Assembly: GCF_002724055.1 (NCBI RefSeq)
Contig: NZ_BDQY01000001.1
Span: 186,001 to 250,000 of the forward strand
Direction of reading: 5' to 3'
Length of the DNA stretch: 64,000 nucleotides
Source of the DNA: Tepidibacter mesophilus
GTDB lineage: Bacteria; Bacillota; Clostridia; Peptostreptococcales; Peptostreptococcaceae
Shown in pieces: positions 1-8,337 of the stretch. A program made the position numbers and the translations under genes. Numbering within the stretch: position 1 is the stretch's first letter; each line of letters starts with the position of its first letter. The notes under the pieces were generated by a model. The model searched no databases, was not told where the DNA came from, and saw nothing but the letters and a program-made list of their open reading frames with translations.

Positions 1-180
1 GATAAATTTCCTGTTGAAATAGCTAGTTTTAATTTTTCAGCTCACGGTGAATCGGACAACACAACTCAACCCGTAGGAATTACAAGTGTTAAAGTTGGTA
101 AATCAGGAACTATACACGCACTTAGCTACTGTAATATACACGGACTTTGGGAAAACAGCGCATGCATAGAGGTTAAATAA
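1..180 (+). CDS. dfx: superoxide reductase / desulfoferrodoxin, C-terminal part (5' end outside window)
   Basis: An open frame runs from the first base to a TAA at 178-180 and encodes 59 residues. It ends in the motif YCNIHGLWENS, the Cys and His ligands of the Fe(His)4Cys centre of the desulfoferrodoxin/neelaredoxin family, which reduces superoxide to peroxide in anaerobes without making oxygen. The upstream beta strands (VKVGKSGTIHALSYC) also fit that family. The N-terminal part is missing, so it cannot be seen whether a rubredoxin-like desulforedoxin domain is present. A remnant of the intergenic repeat family follows 8 bases after the stop. Confidence 0.82.
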   Translation, partial: DKFPVEIASFNFSAHGESDNTTQPVGITSVKVGKSGTIHALSYCNIHGLWENSACIEVK

Positions 181-187
181 AACCATC

Positions 188-252
188 TAGTTGCAACTAT
201 AGTTATCAGATCAATATTATCTTCAATTTAAAAATCATAGAATTTCCTTAAG
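188..252 (+). repeat. intergenic repeat, 3' half only (copy 1)
   Basis: This matches the second half of the repeat family best seen at 43493-43629: AGTTGCAA, then TAGTTAT, GATCAATATTA, and the AT-rich tail AAAATCATAGAATTTCC. The hairpin core is missing. It fills most of the gap between dfx and the next promoter. Confidence 0.6.
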
Positions 253-272
253 AATAAAAAATACTAGCTTAT

Positions 273-301
273 TTGACAAGTTGCAACTTTTATATTAAAA
301 T
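273..301 (+). promoter_or_regulatory. sigma-A type promoter upstream of the BCCT gene
   Basis: Consensus -35 TTGACA at 273-278, a 17-base spacer and -10 TAAAAT at 296-301. Transcription would start near 308, about 120 bases before the transporter start codon, and would pass through the terminator-like hairpin at 363-393. Confidence 0.6.
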
Positions 302-362
302 CGAGTTGTTACATTGGATATTCAATAAGTTATTCAAAATTTATTAATTATGATATTTAAAT

Positions 363-397
363 AAAAACAATTCAATGAATTGTTTTTATTTTTTTGT
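363..397 (+). terminator. intrinsic terminator or leader attenuator
   Basis: The inverted repeat AAAAACAATT / AATTGTTTTT is followed by a run of seven T. It lies downstream of the 273-301 promoter and upstream of the transporter. It may end a short leader or small RNA, or end dfx readthrough. Confidence 0.6.
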
Positions 398-426
398 GTA
401 ATAAAAAATAATAAAGAGGTGGTTAT

Positions 427-1893
427 TTGTTTTTAAACAAGAAAGATAACAAAGTATTTATAATTTCAATTATTTTAGTAATATCAATAGTCCTGTGCTG
501 TCTTATTGTTCCTAATTCATTTAGTTCTATAGCAAATAAAGCTTTAAATTTTTTAGTACATGAATTTGGATGGATTTATTTAATAAGTATGACTTTATTT
601 TTGATTTTTAGTATAATGCTTGCATTTAGCAAGTATGGAAGTATAAAGTTAGGAGATGACAATTCAAAACCAGAATATAGCTATATATCTTGGTTTTCTA
701 TGTTATTTAGTGCAGGTATGGGAATTGGTCTTGTATTTTGGGGGGTTGCCGAACCGCTTAATCATTATGTATCTCCTATAGGAGTTGATAGTGGATCAGA
801 GTTAGCCAAAAGGTTTGCTATAAAAAAAGCATTCATGCACTGGGGACTTCACCCTTGGGCTGTATACAGTATATTAGCTTTATCTCTTGCATATATACAA
901 TTTAGAAAAAAATATCCTTGTTTGATAAGTAATTTGTTTATCCCCTTATTTGGAAAGGATGTTTCTAATAGGAAAATCGGTAAATCAATAGATATTTTAG
1001 CAATTTTTGCTACTATAGGAGGTGCTGCTACTTCTCTAGGTCTTGGCACACTTCAAATAAACAGTGGTCTTAATTATTTATTCAATATTCCAGAAACTGC
1101 TATGATACAAACTATAATTATATTAGTAGTCACAGTTTTATTCATAATATCAGCTGTTGGTGGAGTTGATAAAGGGATAAAAATACTATCTAACTTAAAT
1201 ATATTAATGGCACTTGTTTTACTATTATTATCTATAATAATAGGACCAACCATTGACATACTTCATTCATTTTTCGTAGGTTTAAAAGATTATTCTAAAG
1301 ACCTTATAATCGAAATAAATCCTTTTGGAAAACCTGATTGGTACAAATCTTGGACCATATTTTATTGGGCTTGGTGGATATCATGGGCTCCATTCGTAGG
1401 AACTTTTATAGCTAGGATTTCAAAAGGAAGAACCATAAGAGAATTTATAATAGGAGTTTTATTAGTTCCCTCAATAGTTTCATTTTTATGGTTTTCAACA
1501 TTTGGTACTATGGGTACAAATTTAGGATTAGATATAGCAAACAATGCTATTTCAAAAACTTCAACTGCATTTTTCATAATTATGAATAACTACCCATTAG
1601 GAAGTTTAATATCTATAGTAGCTATAATACTTCTTTGTACATTCTTTGTTACATCAGCAGATTCAGCAACATTTGTCCTAGGTATGATGTCTTCTAATGG
1701 TAACCTAAATCCAAACAACAAAACAAAGATAACATGGGGGATATTACAATCATTATTAGCCCTATCTTTACTTTTATCAGGAGGTCTTAGTATGCTTCAG
1801 ACTATATCTATAGTCGCAGCATTTCCATTTATATTTGTAATATTATCATCTATATTATGTTTAATTAAATTTTTAAAACAAGAAAACATTTAG
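427..1893 (+). CDS. BCCT-family betaine/carnitine/choline transporter
   Basis: This is a 488-residue integral membrane protein with about 12 hydrophobic segments, the usual length for BCCT carriers such as OpuD and BetL, which import quaternary-amine osmolytes with Na+ or H+. The Trp-rich family signature in TM8 is clear (WWISWAPFVGTFIARISKG, about residues 317-335), and the MGIGLVFWGVAEP segment near residue 100 is also typical. It starts at TTG, 4 bases after an AGAGGTGG ribosome site. Substrate cannot be told from the sequence. No BCCT-linked lyase or regulator gene is next to it, so an osmoprotectant role is the default inference. The leader has a terminator-like hairpin. Confidence 0.9.
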   Translation: MFLNKKDNKVFIISIILVISIVLCCLIVPNSFSSIANKALNFLVHEFGWIYLISMTLFLIFSIMLAFSKYGSIKLGDDNSKPEYSYISWFSMLFSAGMGIGLVFWGVAEPLNHYVSPIGVDSGSELAKRFAIKKAFMHWGLHPWAVYSILALSLAYIQFRKKYPCLISNLFIPLFGKDVSNRKIGKSIDILAIFATIGGAATSLGLGTLQINSGLNYLFNIPETAMIQTIIILVVTVLFIISAVGGVDKGIKILSNLNILMALVLLLLSIIIGPTIDILHSFFVGLKDYSKDLIIEINPFGKPDWYKSWTIFYWAWWISWAPFVGTFIARISKGRTIREFIIGVLLVPSIVSFLWFSTFGTMGTNLGLDIANNAISKTSTAFFIIMNNYPLGSLISIVAIILLCTFFVTSADSATFVLGMMSSNGNLNPNNKTKITWGILQSLLALSLLLSGGLSMLQTISIVAAFPFIFVILSSILCLIKFLKQENI

Positions 1894-1929
1894 AAAATAC
1901 TAAAACTAAACTACTATTATATCAATAAA

Positions 1930-1970
1930 ATGCGTTGGATTGATAATCTTAATTTTATCAACCAACGTAT
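1930..1970. terminator. bidirectional terminator between converging genes
   Basis: A 16-bp stem with one bulge (ATGCGTTGG...CCAACGTAT extended by TTGATAA/TTATCAA) lies between the BCCT gene and the metallophosphoesterase. A T-rich stretch follows on the minus strand. Confidence 0.75.
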
Positions 1971-2419
1971 TAATTAATACTTATCTTCTCAAACATTATC
2001 CTATCTTTATTTATCTCACCTGTAGCCATAGATAATGGCAACGAAAATCTCTTCTTCCCACAGCTACCAGGATTAAAATAACGTATTCCATTTAACTCTT
2101 TATCCTCGTATTTATGAGAGTGACCATAAATAATTAAATCAATACCTTCTAACTCTTTAGGAATATCTTTCTTATCATGAACCATACAAAATTTCACCTT
2201 ATCTATAACACAGTTTACTTTACAAGGAAGATTATATGCCCATTTTTCTCTATCAATATTACCACGAACAGCATATACGTATCCAATTGTTTGTAAACGG
2301 TATAACAATTCTTCGCTTCCTATGTCCCCTGCATGAAAAATATATTCACATCCTTGAAGGTATTGTATAACCTCGCCTCTTAACAAGCCATGGGTATCTG
2401 ATATAATCCCTATTTTCAT
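1970..2419 (-). CDS. yfcE: YfcE/MJ0936-type metallophosphoesterase
   Basis: A 149-residue calcineurin-like phosphoesterase. All metal-site motifs are visible: SDTHG near residue 7, HAGDIG near 31, RGNID near 54 and GHSHK near 99. Small single-domain enzymes of this family are phosphodiesterases (E. coli YfcE acts on model diesters), but the natural substrate is usually unknown. A cytosolic enzyme is expected because there is no signal peptide. It is the last gene before a bidirectional terminator and is separated from the upstream GyrI-like gene by a terminator-like hairpin, so it is probably expressed alone. Confidence 0.88.
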   Translation of the reverse strand: MKIGIISDTHGLLRGEVIQYLQGCEYIFHAGDIGSEELLYRLQTIGYVYAVRGNIDREKWAYNLPCKVNCVIDKVKFCMVHDKKDIPKELEGIDLIIYGHSHKYEDKELNGIRYFNPGSCGKKRFSLPLSMATGEINKDRIMFEKISIN

Positions 2420-2461
2420 ATCTTTATCCTTTCTTTATCTATTTATAATTATAGTATACAG

Positions 2462-2493
2462 TCAAATGTAAGCTTTTAAAAACTTACATTTGA
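2462..2493 (-). terminator. terminator-like hairpin after the GyrI-like gene
   Basis: Perfect 11-bp stem (TCAAATGTAAG / CTTACATTTGA) with a 10-base loop, 16 bases past the stop of the GyrI-like gene. There is no strong T-run, so termination efficiency is uncertain. Confidence 0.5.
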
Positions 2494-2508
2494 TTCTTTA
2501 ATAATTTA

Positions 2509-2967
2509 TTAATTCAATGATATAAATATATCTATAGTTTGATTGTTCATATCCTCTGAATCATTGTGATACAATTCAAAATCACTATCATATTTTCTAT
2601 CCAAGTCCATATTCCATATTTCATACCACGCTTCACCTACTTCTTTAACCATATTACCTTTAATAGTAAACTTTGCATACTTTCCTTCATTAATTATTTT
2701 TTTATCAAGCCCATCGCTATTATCCGGCTCTGTCACTTCACAACAGCACATAAATGTATACGGTTTTGTTGCATCTCCGTCATACTTTGTATACAACCCT
2801 ATTCCTTTTCCATCAACCTTGTTTCTAATATTCTCATAGATAGACTCATTAATAAATTTTTCCCACATTGCTCCAATATCCTTCATTGATTGTTCATTTT
2901 TATTAGTTGTCCTAATTGATTTTCCAACAACAACTTTTTTAGTTAATGTAACTATTTCGTATTGCAT
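2509..2967 (-). CDS. GyrI-like / AraC-effector-binding domain protein
   Basis: A 152-residue stand-alone GyrI-like small-molecule-binding domain. It begins MQYEIVTLTKKVVVGKS and contains the GIGLYTKYDGDA and F-x-C-C-CEV strands of that fold. Such proteins bind hydrophobic ligands and are often encoded beside the regulator that controls them. The ATG at 2967 is preferred over the GTG at 2976, because that GTG lies inside the GAGGTG ribosome site. The gene follows the WYL regulator gene in the same direction, about 90 bases downstream, so the two probably form a regulatory pair. The ligand is unknown. Confidence 0.75.
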   Translation of the reverse strand: MQYEIVTLTKKVVVGKSIRTTNKNEQSMKDIGAMWEKFINESIYENIRNKVDGKGIGLYTKYDGDATKPYTFMCCCEVTEPDNSDGLDKKIINEGKYAKFTIKGNMVKEVGEAWYEIWNMDLDRKYDSDFELYHNDSEDMNNQTIDIFISLN

Positions 2968-3059
2968 ATTTATCACCTCATTATTTTATTTGTTCATTTC
3001 TATGAACTAAATATAGTATAATAAAGTTAATATGACATCAGCATGTCTTATTTTGAAAA

Positions 3060-3965
3060 TTATTTATAGTTTTTTAAAGTTATCTCTAGTTTATTTTTAA
3101 TAATTCCTCGTATGTATTTTGGAGTAATAATATTAATATGTTCACCAAAGGATATGATATAATTATATAACCACTCATCTTCTGCTATAATAATATCAAT
3201 AGTAAAACTACCATCCAAATTTTTAGTAACATCTTTTTCATCAAATTCATCATATACTCTATGTTTCACTTGTGATGATAGTATAATTTTTAAGTCAATT
3301 ACATTTGGTTCATTTTTATAAGAAAAAGTTGTGTCAGCTGCATTATAGTAACTTCTATCAAAAGTATGCTCAGTTACTATCAATTTCTTTATCCTATACG
3401 CCTTAAAAATACGAAAATCATTTTTTAATAAACAAAATGCTTGCAAATACCATGCTTTATGTTTAAATATCAATTTAATAGGATTGACTATTCTGTTTGT
3501 TTTATCTCCAAATAAATTATAATAATCAAACTGTATAGTTCTACAGTTTGTTAGTGAAAATTTTAATGTTTCAAATTTAGCTTTTTCTACTTTTGAACCT
3601 CCCCAATTTGAAAAATCAACTTCTATCCAATTATCAATTTTTTTATTGAATAAATTTTTCAACTTTAAAATCGAACCATCAACATTCTCATATCCAGTGA
3701 CTTTAAGTGTTTCCAATCCCATTAATAAATTATTCTGTTCTTCATTTGATAAAACGGACTTATTCATTACAAAATTGTCTAGCAAACTTATTCCTCCACC
3801 TTTTCCTTTACTTGTATAAATTGGAATTCCAGCCAAAGAAAGAGTTTCTATATCTCTATATATTGTTCTTGTAGATACCTCAAATATTTCAGACAATTCC
3901 TTTGCAGTTATCTGTTCTTTATCTAATAATATATATACGATTTTAAACAACCTATCAATTTGCAT
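3060..3965 (-). CDS. YafY-type transcriptional regulator (HTH plus WYL domain)
   Basis: A 301-residue DNA-binding protein. The N-terminal winged HTH (about residues 1-60) includes ITAKELSEIFEVSTRTIYRD, and the WYL domain (about 130-215) includes the segment around AWYLQAFCLLKNDFRIFKAYRI. A C-terminal WCX extension follows. Proteins of this type sense a small molecule or nucleic acid through WYL and act as repressors or activators. The ATG at 3965 sits about 8 bases after a GGGTGGTG ribosome site, and the upstream GTG codons are part of that site. Its likely target is the GyrI-like gene that follows. Confidence 0.85.
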   Translation of the reverse strand: MQIDRLFKIVYILLDKEQITAKELSEIFEVSTRTIYRDIETLSLAGIPIYTSKGKGGGISLLDNFVMNKSVLSNEEQNNLLMGLETLKVTGYENVDGSILKLKNLFNKKIDNWIEVDFSNWGGSKVEKAKFETLKFSLTNCRTIQFDYYNLFGDKTNRIVNPIKLIFKHKAWYLQAFCLLKNDFRIFKAYRIKKLIVTEHTFDRSYYNAADTTFSYKNEPNVIDLKIILSSQVKHRVYDEFDEKDVTKNLDGSFTIDIIIAEDEWLYNYIISFGEHINIITPKYIRGIIKNKLEITLKNYK

Positions 3966-4067
3966 TGATATCACCACCCAAGAATATTATAACAGTTAAA
4001 TATGCTATATATATATTATTAAAAGATAATTTAAAATAGATGCCATATTCTTTGATACTCATTTTTG

Positions 4068-5849
4068 TTATATATTAAGCAATAAATTATTTATTTTTTT
4101 ACTCACTTTCTGTCTTTCCTCATATATCCATTCTTCATCAATTGTAGGTCCAAAAATTTTACCAAAAGAATAATATAAATTTATTTTCTGATAATAAATT
4201 TCTAATTCATCAAGTGATTCAAATTTATACATAGGCTTGAATAATTCATTTCTTTTTGCAATAAATAATTCATCAATATATGATATAAATGTATCCATAA
4301 GCTCTTTATTATCTACATCGAATGGTATCTTCAAAAGTTTCCATTTAATAATTTGTGAAAGATTATATTTTTTTATGTTATATAGTACAATTAAATATTC
4401 ATCTATATCCATTTTTTCATATAATAATGATTTACATTCTGTCTCGCCCCAAACGGATAGTTTTTCTGTTAAAGAAACATTTTCAATATTTAATATATCT
4501 TCACTTGGGCCTAAAATTGCATATTCAATATCATTATCTTTACTATTAATAGATTTATTTATATATTCAAAATTGTCTCCATATACAGCAACATATCCGA
4601 CATCATATATTCCTTTCCTACCTGCTCTACCTGCTATTTGTTTAGCTTCTTGAGAATTTAAAAATCTAAATTCTTTCCCATCAAACTTTTTTATTTCCAT
4701 AAATACTATTCTTTTAATCGGAAGGTTAACTCCCATTCCAATAGCATCTGTTGTAATTAAAACGGATGTTTCTTTATTTAAAAATTTAGCATACTGTTTT
4801 TTTCTAACTTCTGGCGGTAAATCACCATATATTAAACTACATTCAATTCCAAAGTTTGAATAGAGCAGAGCAAGTTCAAGAACTCTTTTTTTAGAAAACA
4901 CAACTAGAGCATCTCCATCCTTAACATCTTTGTATTTAAACGACTTTTCCTCTATCTCAAGTGGAATATTGCGTTTATACTCTTTAATTATATAATCATC
5001 ACCTATGTCTTTTATAATATTGATTAATATTTTTTTTGCATTTGATGCGCCACATATATGTATTTCTCTGCATCTTAATCCTAACAACGCCCTAGTCCAT
5101 GCTGCCCCTCTTTTTTCATCAACTATCATCTGTATTTCATCAATTATTGCTAGTTCAAATTCTTCATTTATATTTAGTTTTTCTATAGTACATGAAATAT
5201 GATCCGCATTTTGATGAATTATCTCTTCTTCTCCTGTAAATAAACTGCATGCTACCCCTTCATTATTTAACCTTTCATAGTTTTCTAATGCAAGTATTCT
5301 AAGAGGTGCAAGATATATCCCTTTTCTACTTTCTTTAAGTCTTTGCATTGAATTATATGTTTTACCAGTATTGGTCTCTCCTAAATGTAGATAAATAGTT
5401 CTCTTTATTCTTCTTGCTTTTAAATATTCATCTTTTGGATTTTGAGGAAATATTATATCCATTTTTTCATTTATCAGATTTGGGATATATTTTGTAATCA
5501 AAATATTCATTAATCCTGAACTTTTATAACATTCATAATGATTATCTATTATTTCTTCTAGTTTATAGTCCGAATTATTTTTTTGATTATATTCTGAAAG
5601 CAATTTTTCAGATACATAATTCAGTAATCCCTCATATTTTCCATATAATTTATTTGCTTCGTTATGTTTTGTAGGATTTCGTTTTTTATTAAATATGTTC
5701 TCTATTTCTGCTATAAGCTTCAATTTCTTACGAAGAGACGCTTCATGATCCCATAATTCATTTATTTTTGTGTTCTTTATTATTTGCTCAACCTGTTTTA
5801 TTTGATTTTTGAGTTTTTTAATTTCTCTTTCTGCTACTGATAATTTCAT
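4068..5849 (-). CDS. SUV3-like DExH-box RNA helicase
   Basis: A 593-residue superfamily 2 helicase. Visible motifs are Walker A GETNTGKT (157-164), Ia APLRILA (181-187), the DExH-box variant DEIQ (237-240), the SUV3-type IYGDLPPE, motif V TDAIGMGVNL and motif VI QIAGRAGRKG. DEIQM, YGxLPPE and DAIGMG together are characteristic of the SUV3 family, known best as the helicase of the mitochondrial RNA degradosome. The first 145 residues are charged and helical with no recognised domain. It starts at an ATG with a strong AGGAGG site. It stands alone, divergent from an MFS gene. Its role in bacteria is not established; RNA unwinding or decay is an inference from the family. Confidence 0.85.
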   Translation of the reverse strand: MKLSVAEREIKKLKNQIKQVEQIIKNTKINELWDHEASLRKKLKLIAEIENIFNKKRNPTKHNEANKLYGKYEGLLNYVSEKLLSEYNQKNNSDYKLEEIIDNHYECYKSSGLMNILITKYIPNLINEKMDIIFPQNPKDEYLKARRIKRTIYLHLGETNTGKTYNSMQRLKESRKGIYLAPLRILALENYERLNNEGVACSLFTGEEEIIHQNADHISCTIEKLNINEEFELAIIDEIQMIVDEKRGAAWTRALLGLRCREIHICGASNAKKILINIIKDIGDDYIIKEYKRNIPLEIEEKSFKYKDVKDGDALVVFSKKRVLELALLYSNFGIECSLIYGDLPPEVRKKQYAKFLNKETSVLITTDAIGMGVNLPIKRIVFMEIKKFDGKEFRFLNSQEAKQIAGRAGRKGIYDVGYVAVYGDNFEYINKSINSKDNDIEYAILGPSEDILNIENVSLTEKLSVWGETECKSLLYEKMDIDEYLIVLYNIKKYNLSQIIKWKLLKIPFDVDNKELMDTFISYIDELFIAKRNELFKPMYKFESLDELEIYYQKINLYYSFGKIFGPTIDEEWIYEERQKVSKKINNLLLNI

Positions 5850-5984
5850 GGTTATTCCTCCTTGTAATTAGTGTTTGCTATTTTGTAGATAAAAATGAGT
5901 TTTTTTGCCATTATAATTTTCATATTAATTGAAAACAATAAAATAATAAATAAATTTAAAATACTTATATTCTTGGAGGTATCA

Positions 5985-7157
5985 ATGTCAAAAGAAGCAA
6001 AAATTTTATTAATAGTTAGTGGATTATTTACCCTTGCTAAAGGTTTGTCCAATGTTTTTGTAAATATATTCTTATGGAAAAAATCAAATGATTTTATCCT
6101 AATTTCGCAGTATAATCTAATTCAGTATATATTTTTGCCAATTTCTTTTACTATTGCAGGATGGCTTGCAAAGAAAAAAAATGGAATATGGTCGCTTAGA
6201 ATCGGAATTGTTTTTTATATATTGTTTTTTATTTTAATTCTTTTAATAAAAGATCGCATTATAAAATACATTTACCCTCTTGGAATATTATTTGGAGTAG
6301 CTGGAGGCTTCTATTGGCTTGCTTTTGATGTGCTAAGCTTTGATTTTACATCTACTAACAACAGAGATACTTTTAATGGATATAATGGTTTTATAGCTGG
6401 AATATCCGCTGCTATCGCTCCTTTTACAGCAGCTTATATTATTGAAAGAAGTAACAATACGGCAGGATATATGATAGTATTTGCTCTGTCATTAATATGT
6501 TTTATTATTTTAATACTTATAAGTTTATTACTTCGTTCAAAACACTATAAAGAAAAACTAGATTTTAAGAAAATAATAGGTAGTAATAATTTTGAGTGGA
6601 ATAATCTAAGAAAAAGTACAGCTGCTTGGGGATTAAGAGATGTTGTAATATTATTTTTACTCAATATATTAATCTATAAAACAACAAAAAGTGAAATGGA
6701 ACTAGGAAAGCTTTTTTTAATTGCTTATTTGATTTCATCAGCATCTTATATATTAGAACAAAAGTTTATAAAACCAAACAGAAGAACATTTGCCCTACAT
6801 ATAGGTGCAATATTTATGTTTATTTCAGTTTTAGGACTAGTTATAAAAATCAATTATTCTTCCATATTATTCTTTATTATATTAGATGCAATGTCTGTAC
6901 CATTTTTTTATGTGCCTATGACATCTGCTACTTTTAATGTACTGGCTCAGCACCATGAAGATAATATGAGAATTGAATATATTATAAGTAGAGATATTGC
7001 CCTTAATACAGGACGAATACTATGTACAACCTTACTAATGATTCTTTTAACTTTTATAAAAAACGATAGAGTACTTAATTACTTTTTACTTTTTATAGGA
7101 AGCGGTCAATTAATTGCTCTTTATTTCTTAAGAAAAATAAAAATGTGGGATGTATAA
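5985..7157 (+). CDS. MFS-type multidrug or metabolite transporter
   Basis: A 390-residue membrane protein with about 12 hydrophobic segments and a charged central loop near residue 190 (LLRSKHYKEKLDF). The overall plan fits the major facilitator superfamily, in the group of clostridial/bacillar carriers like YqgE. The ATG at 5985 follows GGAGGT by 7 bases; an upstream in-frame ATG at 5895 has no ribosome site and would overlap the region divergent from the helicase. No substrate can be inferred. It is transcribed alone and is followed by a palindrome. Confidence 0.78.
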   Translation: MSKEAKILLIVSGLFTLAKGLSNVFVNIFLWKKSNDFILISQYNLIQYIFLPISFTIAGWLAKKKNGIWSLRIGIVFYILFFILILLIKDRIIKYIYPLGILFGVAGGFYWLAFDVLSFDFTSTNNRDTFNGYNGFIAGISAAIAPFTAAYIIERSNNTAGYMIVFALSLICFIILILISLLLRSKHYKEKLDFKKIIGSNNFEWNNLRKSTAAWGLRDVVILFLLNILIYKTTKSEMELGKLFLIAYLISSASYILEQKFIKPNRRTFALHIGAIFMFISVLGLVIKINYSSILFFIILDAMSVPFFYVPMTSATFNVLAQHHEDNMRIEYIISRDIALNTGRILCTTLLMILLTFIKNDRVLNYFLLFIGSGQLIALYFLRKIKMWDV

Positions 7158-7162
7158 ACAAG

Positions 7163-7184
7163 GGTGATTATTAATAATCACCCT
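7163..7184. terminator. palindrome between converging genes
   Basis: Perfect 11-bp inverted repeat GGGTGATTATT / AATAATCACCC just after the MFS stop. No T-run follows. Probable weak terminator or mRNA 3' end. Confidence 0.5.
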
Positions 7185-7230
7185 GTTCTCATAAATCTAT
7201 CTTTTAACGTAGGCTAATCTAATAGAAAAT

Positions 7231-7620
7231 CTATTCTTGACTATGATTGTTTTTACTCGTAAGTAATATATTTATATTATTACTCTTTTTCCCTTCTAGT
7301 GAACCATGTGTATATCCAATAACATCAAAATATTGAGCAAATTCTTTGGCAAATTCTTCGTAGTGCTCACATCTACCTCTTATACATGTAGATAAATGTA
7401 TTGTATCTACATCTGCTTTTTTAAGCTTTTCTATTTTTGTTTTAACACTTTCAAGTGGATTTTTGTCACATCCATTACAATTATTAAAGCAAACTAACTG
7501 ACACCCAACTTCTTTATATCTTTCAAAAGAATCTTCCTTTTGATTGAATGTCCTTAAACACCCATTTGCAGTACATTTTTTTGAAACCTCTCCACATACA
7601 TATATAGCAACTTTTTTCAT
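7231..7620 (-). CDS. CGGC-domain putative metal-binding protein
   Basis: A 129-residue cysteine-rich protein. Cysteines are arranged as YVCGEVSKKCTANGC near the N-terminus, then VCFNNCNGC and STCIRGRCEHY. This is the layout of the CGGC domain (named for a Cys-Gly-Gly-Cys site), here with CNGC in place of CGGC. The family occurs in anaerobes and is thought to bind a metal or Fe-S cluster, but no function is proven. The ATG at 7620 is chosen because the upstream ATG at 7635 overlaps the GGAGGA ribosome site. No partner gene is adjacent. Confidence 0.75.
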   Translation of the reverse strand: MKKVAIYVCGEVSKKCTANGCLRTFNQKEDSFERYKEVGCQLVCFNNCNGCDKNPLESVKTKIEKLKKADVDTIHLSTCIRGRCEHYEEFAKEFAQYFDVIGYTHGSLEGKKSNNINILLTSKNNHSQE

Positions 7621-7761
7621 CTTATTTTCCTCCATATTTTATACAATTTCAAAATTTATTATATCATTGTTAAAAATGATTTTATGTGTTAATTATCACA
7701 CAAAAAAACTACCTCGTCATAGAAATCAATTTCTATTTCAAGATAGCCTTTTTTTATCTTT

Positions 7762-7890
7762 AAACAAATTATATAATTTTCAAATTATAGATAATATCCA
7801 TAAAAGAACTATATTTACAACTATTTTAAACAACAAAGCCGTTAGACTTGTTTGCGTCATGAGTCAGTGCATAACAACTAGACGAATTTT
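7762..7890 (-). repeat. intergenic repeat (copy 2)
   Basis: Minus-oriented copy: AAAATTCGTCTAG at its 5' end, a hairpin core with CAAAC...TTTGTTG, then AAAATAGTTG and the tail AAAATTATATAATTTG. Its first bases coincide with the TAA stop of the upstream minus-strand gene (7889-7891). Confidence 0.75.
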
Positions 7891-8326
7891 ATCTTTTAAT
7901 ACTTTTTGGTTTACTTAATATTTCAGACATAATAATCGCCTTCATCAAATCATCTGAATCTGAAAAAAGATCAAACCCTTCATCTGAATTCATACTTTTG
8001 CTATTTTTATCATAATCTTTATTTAAGTTTTGTTCCTGATTAATATAATCATCTATATTTTTAGGGTCTTGTTTAGCTTCAATATCTTCTGTAAATATAG
8101 TAGATATATCTTCATCTACATATTCCTCTTTAGACTCTTTTATATGTTTTTGTTTTTTATAGTTATAACTTAATTCATTTAAATTATTCTCTATTTTTTT
8201 AACTGTATTATTTACATTTTTTAATAAAGTATTTTTATTTTCAGTACCCTCATCTTCGTCTTTAAAAAAAGCTTTGAAAACAATACTAATCACATATATA
8301 AGAGCTGGTATTAATATGCCTTCCAT
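7889..8326 (-). CDS. membrane-anchored protein of unknown function downstream of floA
   Basis: A 145-residue protein with one N-terminal membrane segment (about residues 3-20, ILIPALIYVISIVFKAFF). A long acidic, low-complexity middle (about 25-120) with coiled-coil potential follows, and then a short ordered tail, LMKAIIMSEILSKPKSIKR. I know that tail motif (MSEIL-x-x-P) from small clostridial proteins, but no function is known. It starts 11 bases after floA, so it is likely a third member of the nfeD-floA operon and may work with the flotillin-like scaffold. The stop codon abuts a repeat copy. Confidence 0.65.
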   Translation of the reverse strand: MEGILIPALIYVISIVFKAFFKDEDEGTENKNTLLKNVNNTVKKIENNLNELSYNYKKQKHIKESKEEYVDEDISTIFTEDIEAKQDPKNIDDYINQEQNLNKDYDKNSKSMNSDEGFDLFSDSDDLMKAIIMSEILSKPKSIKR

Positions 8327-8337
8327 ATTATCACACC

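Noticed and set aside
7544-7918. Plus-strand frame of 124 codons across the CGGC gene start and a repeat copy
   Set aside because: It runs antisense to a real gene, then through the repeat; composition and lack of ribosome site argue against coding.
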